Assembly (NCBI RefSeq): GCF_003243465.1
Contig: NZ_QFQZ01000078.1
Coordinates: 1-22,928, forward strand
From: Caulobacter segnis
Lineage (GTDB): Bacteria; Pseudomonadota; Alphaproteobacteria; Caulobacterales; Caulobacteraceae
Reading direction: 5' to 3'
DNA length: 22,928 bases
Shown: one piece after another, positions 22,685 to 22,928 of the stretch
Position numbering within the stretch: the first letter of the stretch is position 1
Layout of the letters: each line of letters begins with the position of its first letter
Program-made: the position numbers and the translations under genes
Notes under the pieces: generated by a model
Seen by the model: only the letters and a program-made list of their open reading frames with translations
Told to the model about the DNA's origin: nothing
Databases searched by the model: none

Positions 22685-22928
22685 TTAGCCGCCTTTGGCG
22701 GCTGGTCCCTGACCGGGCAGGTCCGCGCGGTTGATTTTGGTGAGAAGAGCGGCTCCGCGCCACAACTCCACCAGCTCACCGGACCCATGCTCGCGCAGCA
22801 GCACCTCGCAGTGCCGGCGGGCGACGCTACCCGTGCTGCATAATGCACGGGGTCGGCGTCGAACTTCGCCTTACAGCCGGCCGAGCAGAAGGCGTAACGC
22901 TCGCCTTCATACTCAGCCTTGTGAGCGG
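22685..22928 (-). pseudogene. YHS-domain protein, apparent frameshift, 5' end beyond window
   Basis: On the minus strand the frame open at the right edge encodes HKAEYEGERYAFCSAGCK and then AKFDADPVHYAA, a clear YHS-type metal-binding motif (FCSAGCK) as found in copper/heavy-metal ATPases and small metal proteins. After about 22830 that frame turns into cysteine/serine-rich text. The adjacent frame then reads RRHCEVLLREHGSGELVEL and WRGAALLTKINRADLPGQG, up to a TAA at 22685. A one-base deletion in the GGG run (22830-22832 on the complement) would join the two. It may be a true broken gene, a sequencing error or two genes; a GTG at 22804 could start the second part as 39 residues. Confidence 0.55.
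22687..22703 (-). terminator. Hairpin at the end of the YHS gene
   Basis: AGCCGCC, TTT, GGCGGCT is a perfect 7-bp inverted repeat that overlaps the last codons and stop of the YHS-linked frame. It lacks a T run on the minus-strand side, so termination is only possible, not shown. Confidence 0.35.

Noticed and set aside
22297..22848. 183-residue minus-strand frame opposite the Fic gene and beyond
   Set aside because: Only its extreme upstream end belongs to the YHS motif; the remainder is low-quality sequence and overlaps fic.

Overview
The window is GC-rich DNA that reads like an alphaproteobacterium of the Caulobacter/Phenylobacterium type. The grounds are the style of the proteins, a GAAC-N7-GAAC (GTTC-N7-GTTC on the other strand) LexA site in front of imuA, and conserved small proteins typical of that group. 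It looks like an accessory region, either a plasmid or a genomic island: it stacks arsenic resistance, an SOS mutagenesis cassette, a mercury operon, an IS1182-type insertion sequence and a set of small plasmid/ICE-like genes. The genus and the replicon type are inferences.

Region 1 (1-3557) is a divergent arsenic cluster. Leftward run arsR, a low-molecular-weight-phosphatase-type arsC, a glutaredoxin-type arsC and a pstS-like phosphate-binding protein cut by the window edge. Rightward run arsH and an arsN-like acetyltransferase. A perfect 10-bp inverted repeat covers the arsR start codon and lies just upstream of arsH. No arsenite efflux gene (arsB/acr3) lies inside the window.

Region 2 (3558-11488) begins with a LexA box and the overlapping genes imuA, imuB and dnaE2, the damage-inducible error-prone polymerase cassette. 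Three small unknown genes follow, then xthA (exonuclease III) with a translationally coupled small conserved protein.

Region 3 (11580-17019) is a broad-spectrum mercury operon. merR is divergent from merC, merT, merP, merA, merB and a second flavoprotein disulfide reductase. A textbook MerR promoter with a 19-bp spacer and central dyad sits between merR and merC. Together the genes detect Hg(II), import it, split organomercurials (MerB) and reduce Hg(II) to Hg(0) (MerA).

Region 4 (about 17055-18642) is an IS1182-family element with a full-length transposase, just behind the mer operon.

Region 5 (18680-22928) is a mosaic of small genes: an unknown protein, a DUF3606 protein, an XRE regulator divergent from a two-gene cassette (exported-type protein plus HEPN-like protein), a DUF3768 protein, a VbhA-like antitoxin with a Fic toxin, and at the right edge an apparently frameshifted YHS-domain gene. 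A cluster of palindromes lies between the last two. An 11-base C-rich motif recurs four times across this region. No rRNA, tRNA or CRISPR array was recognised.
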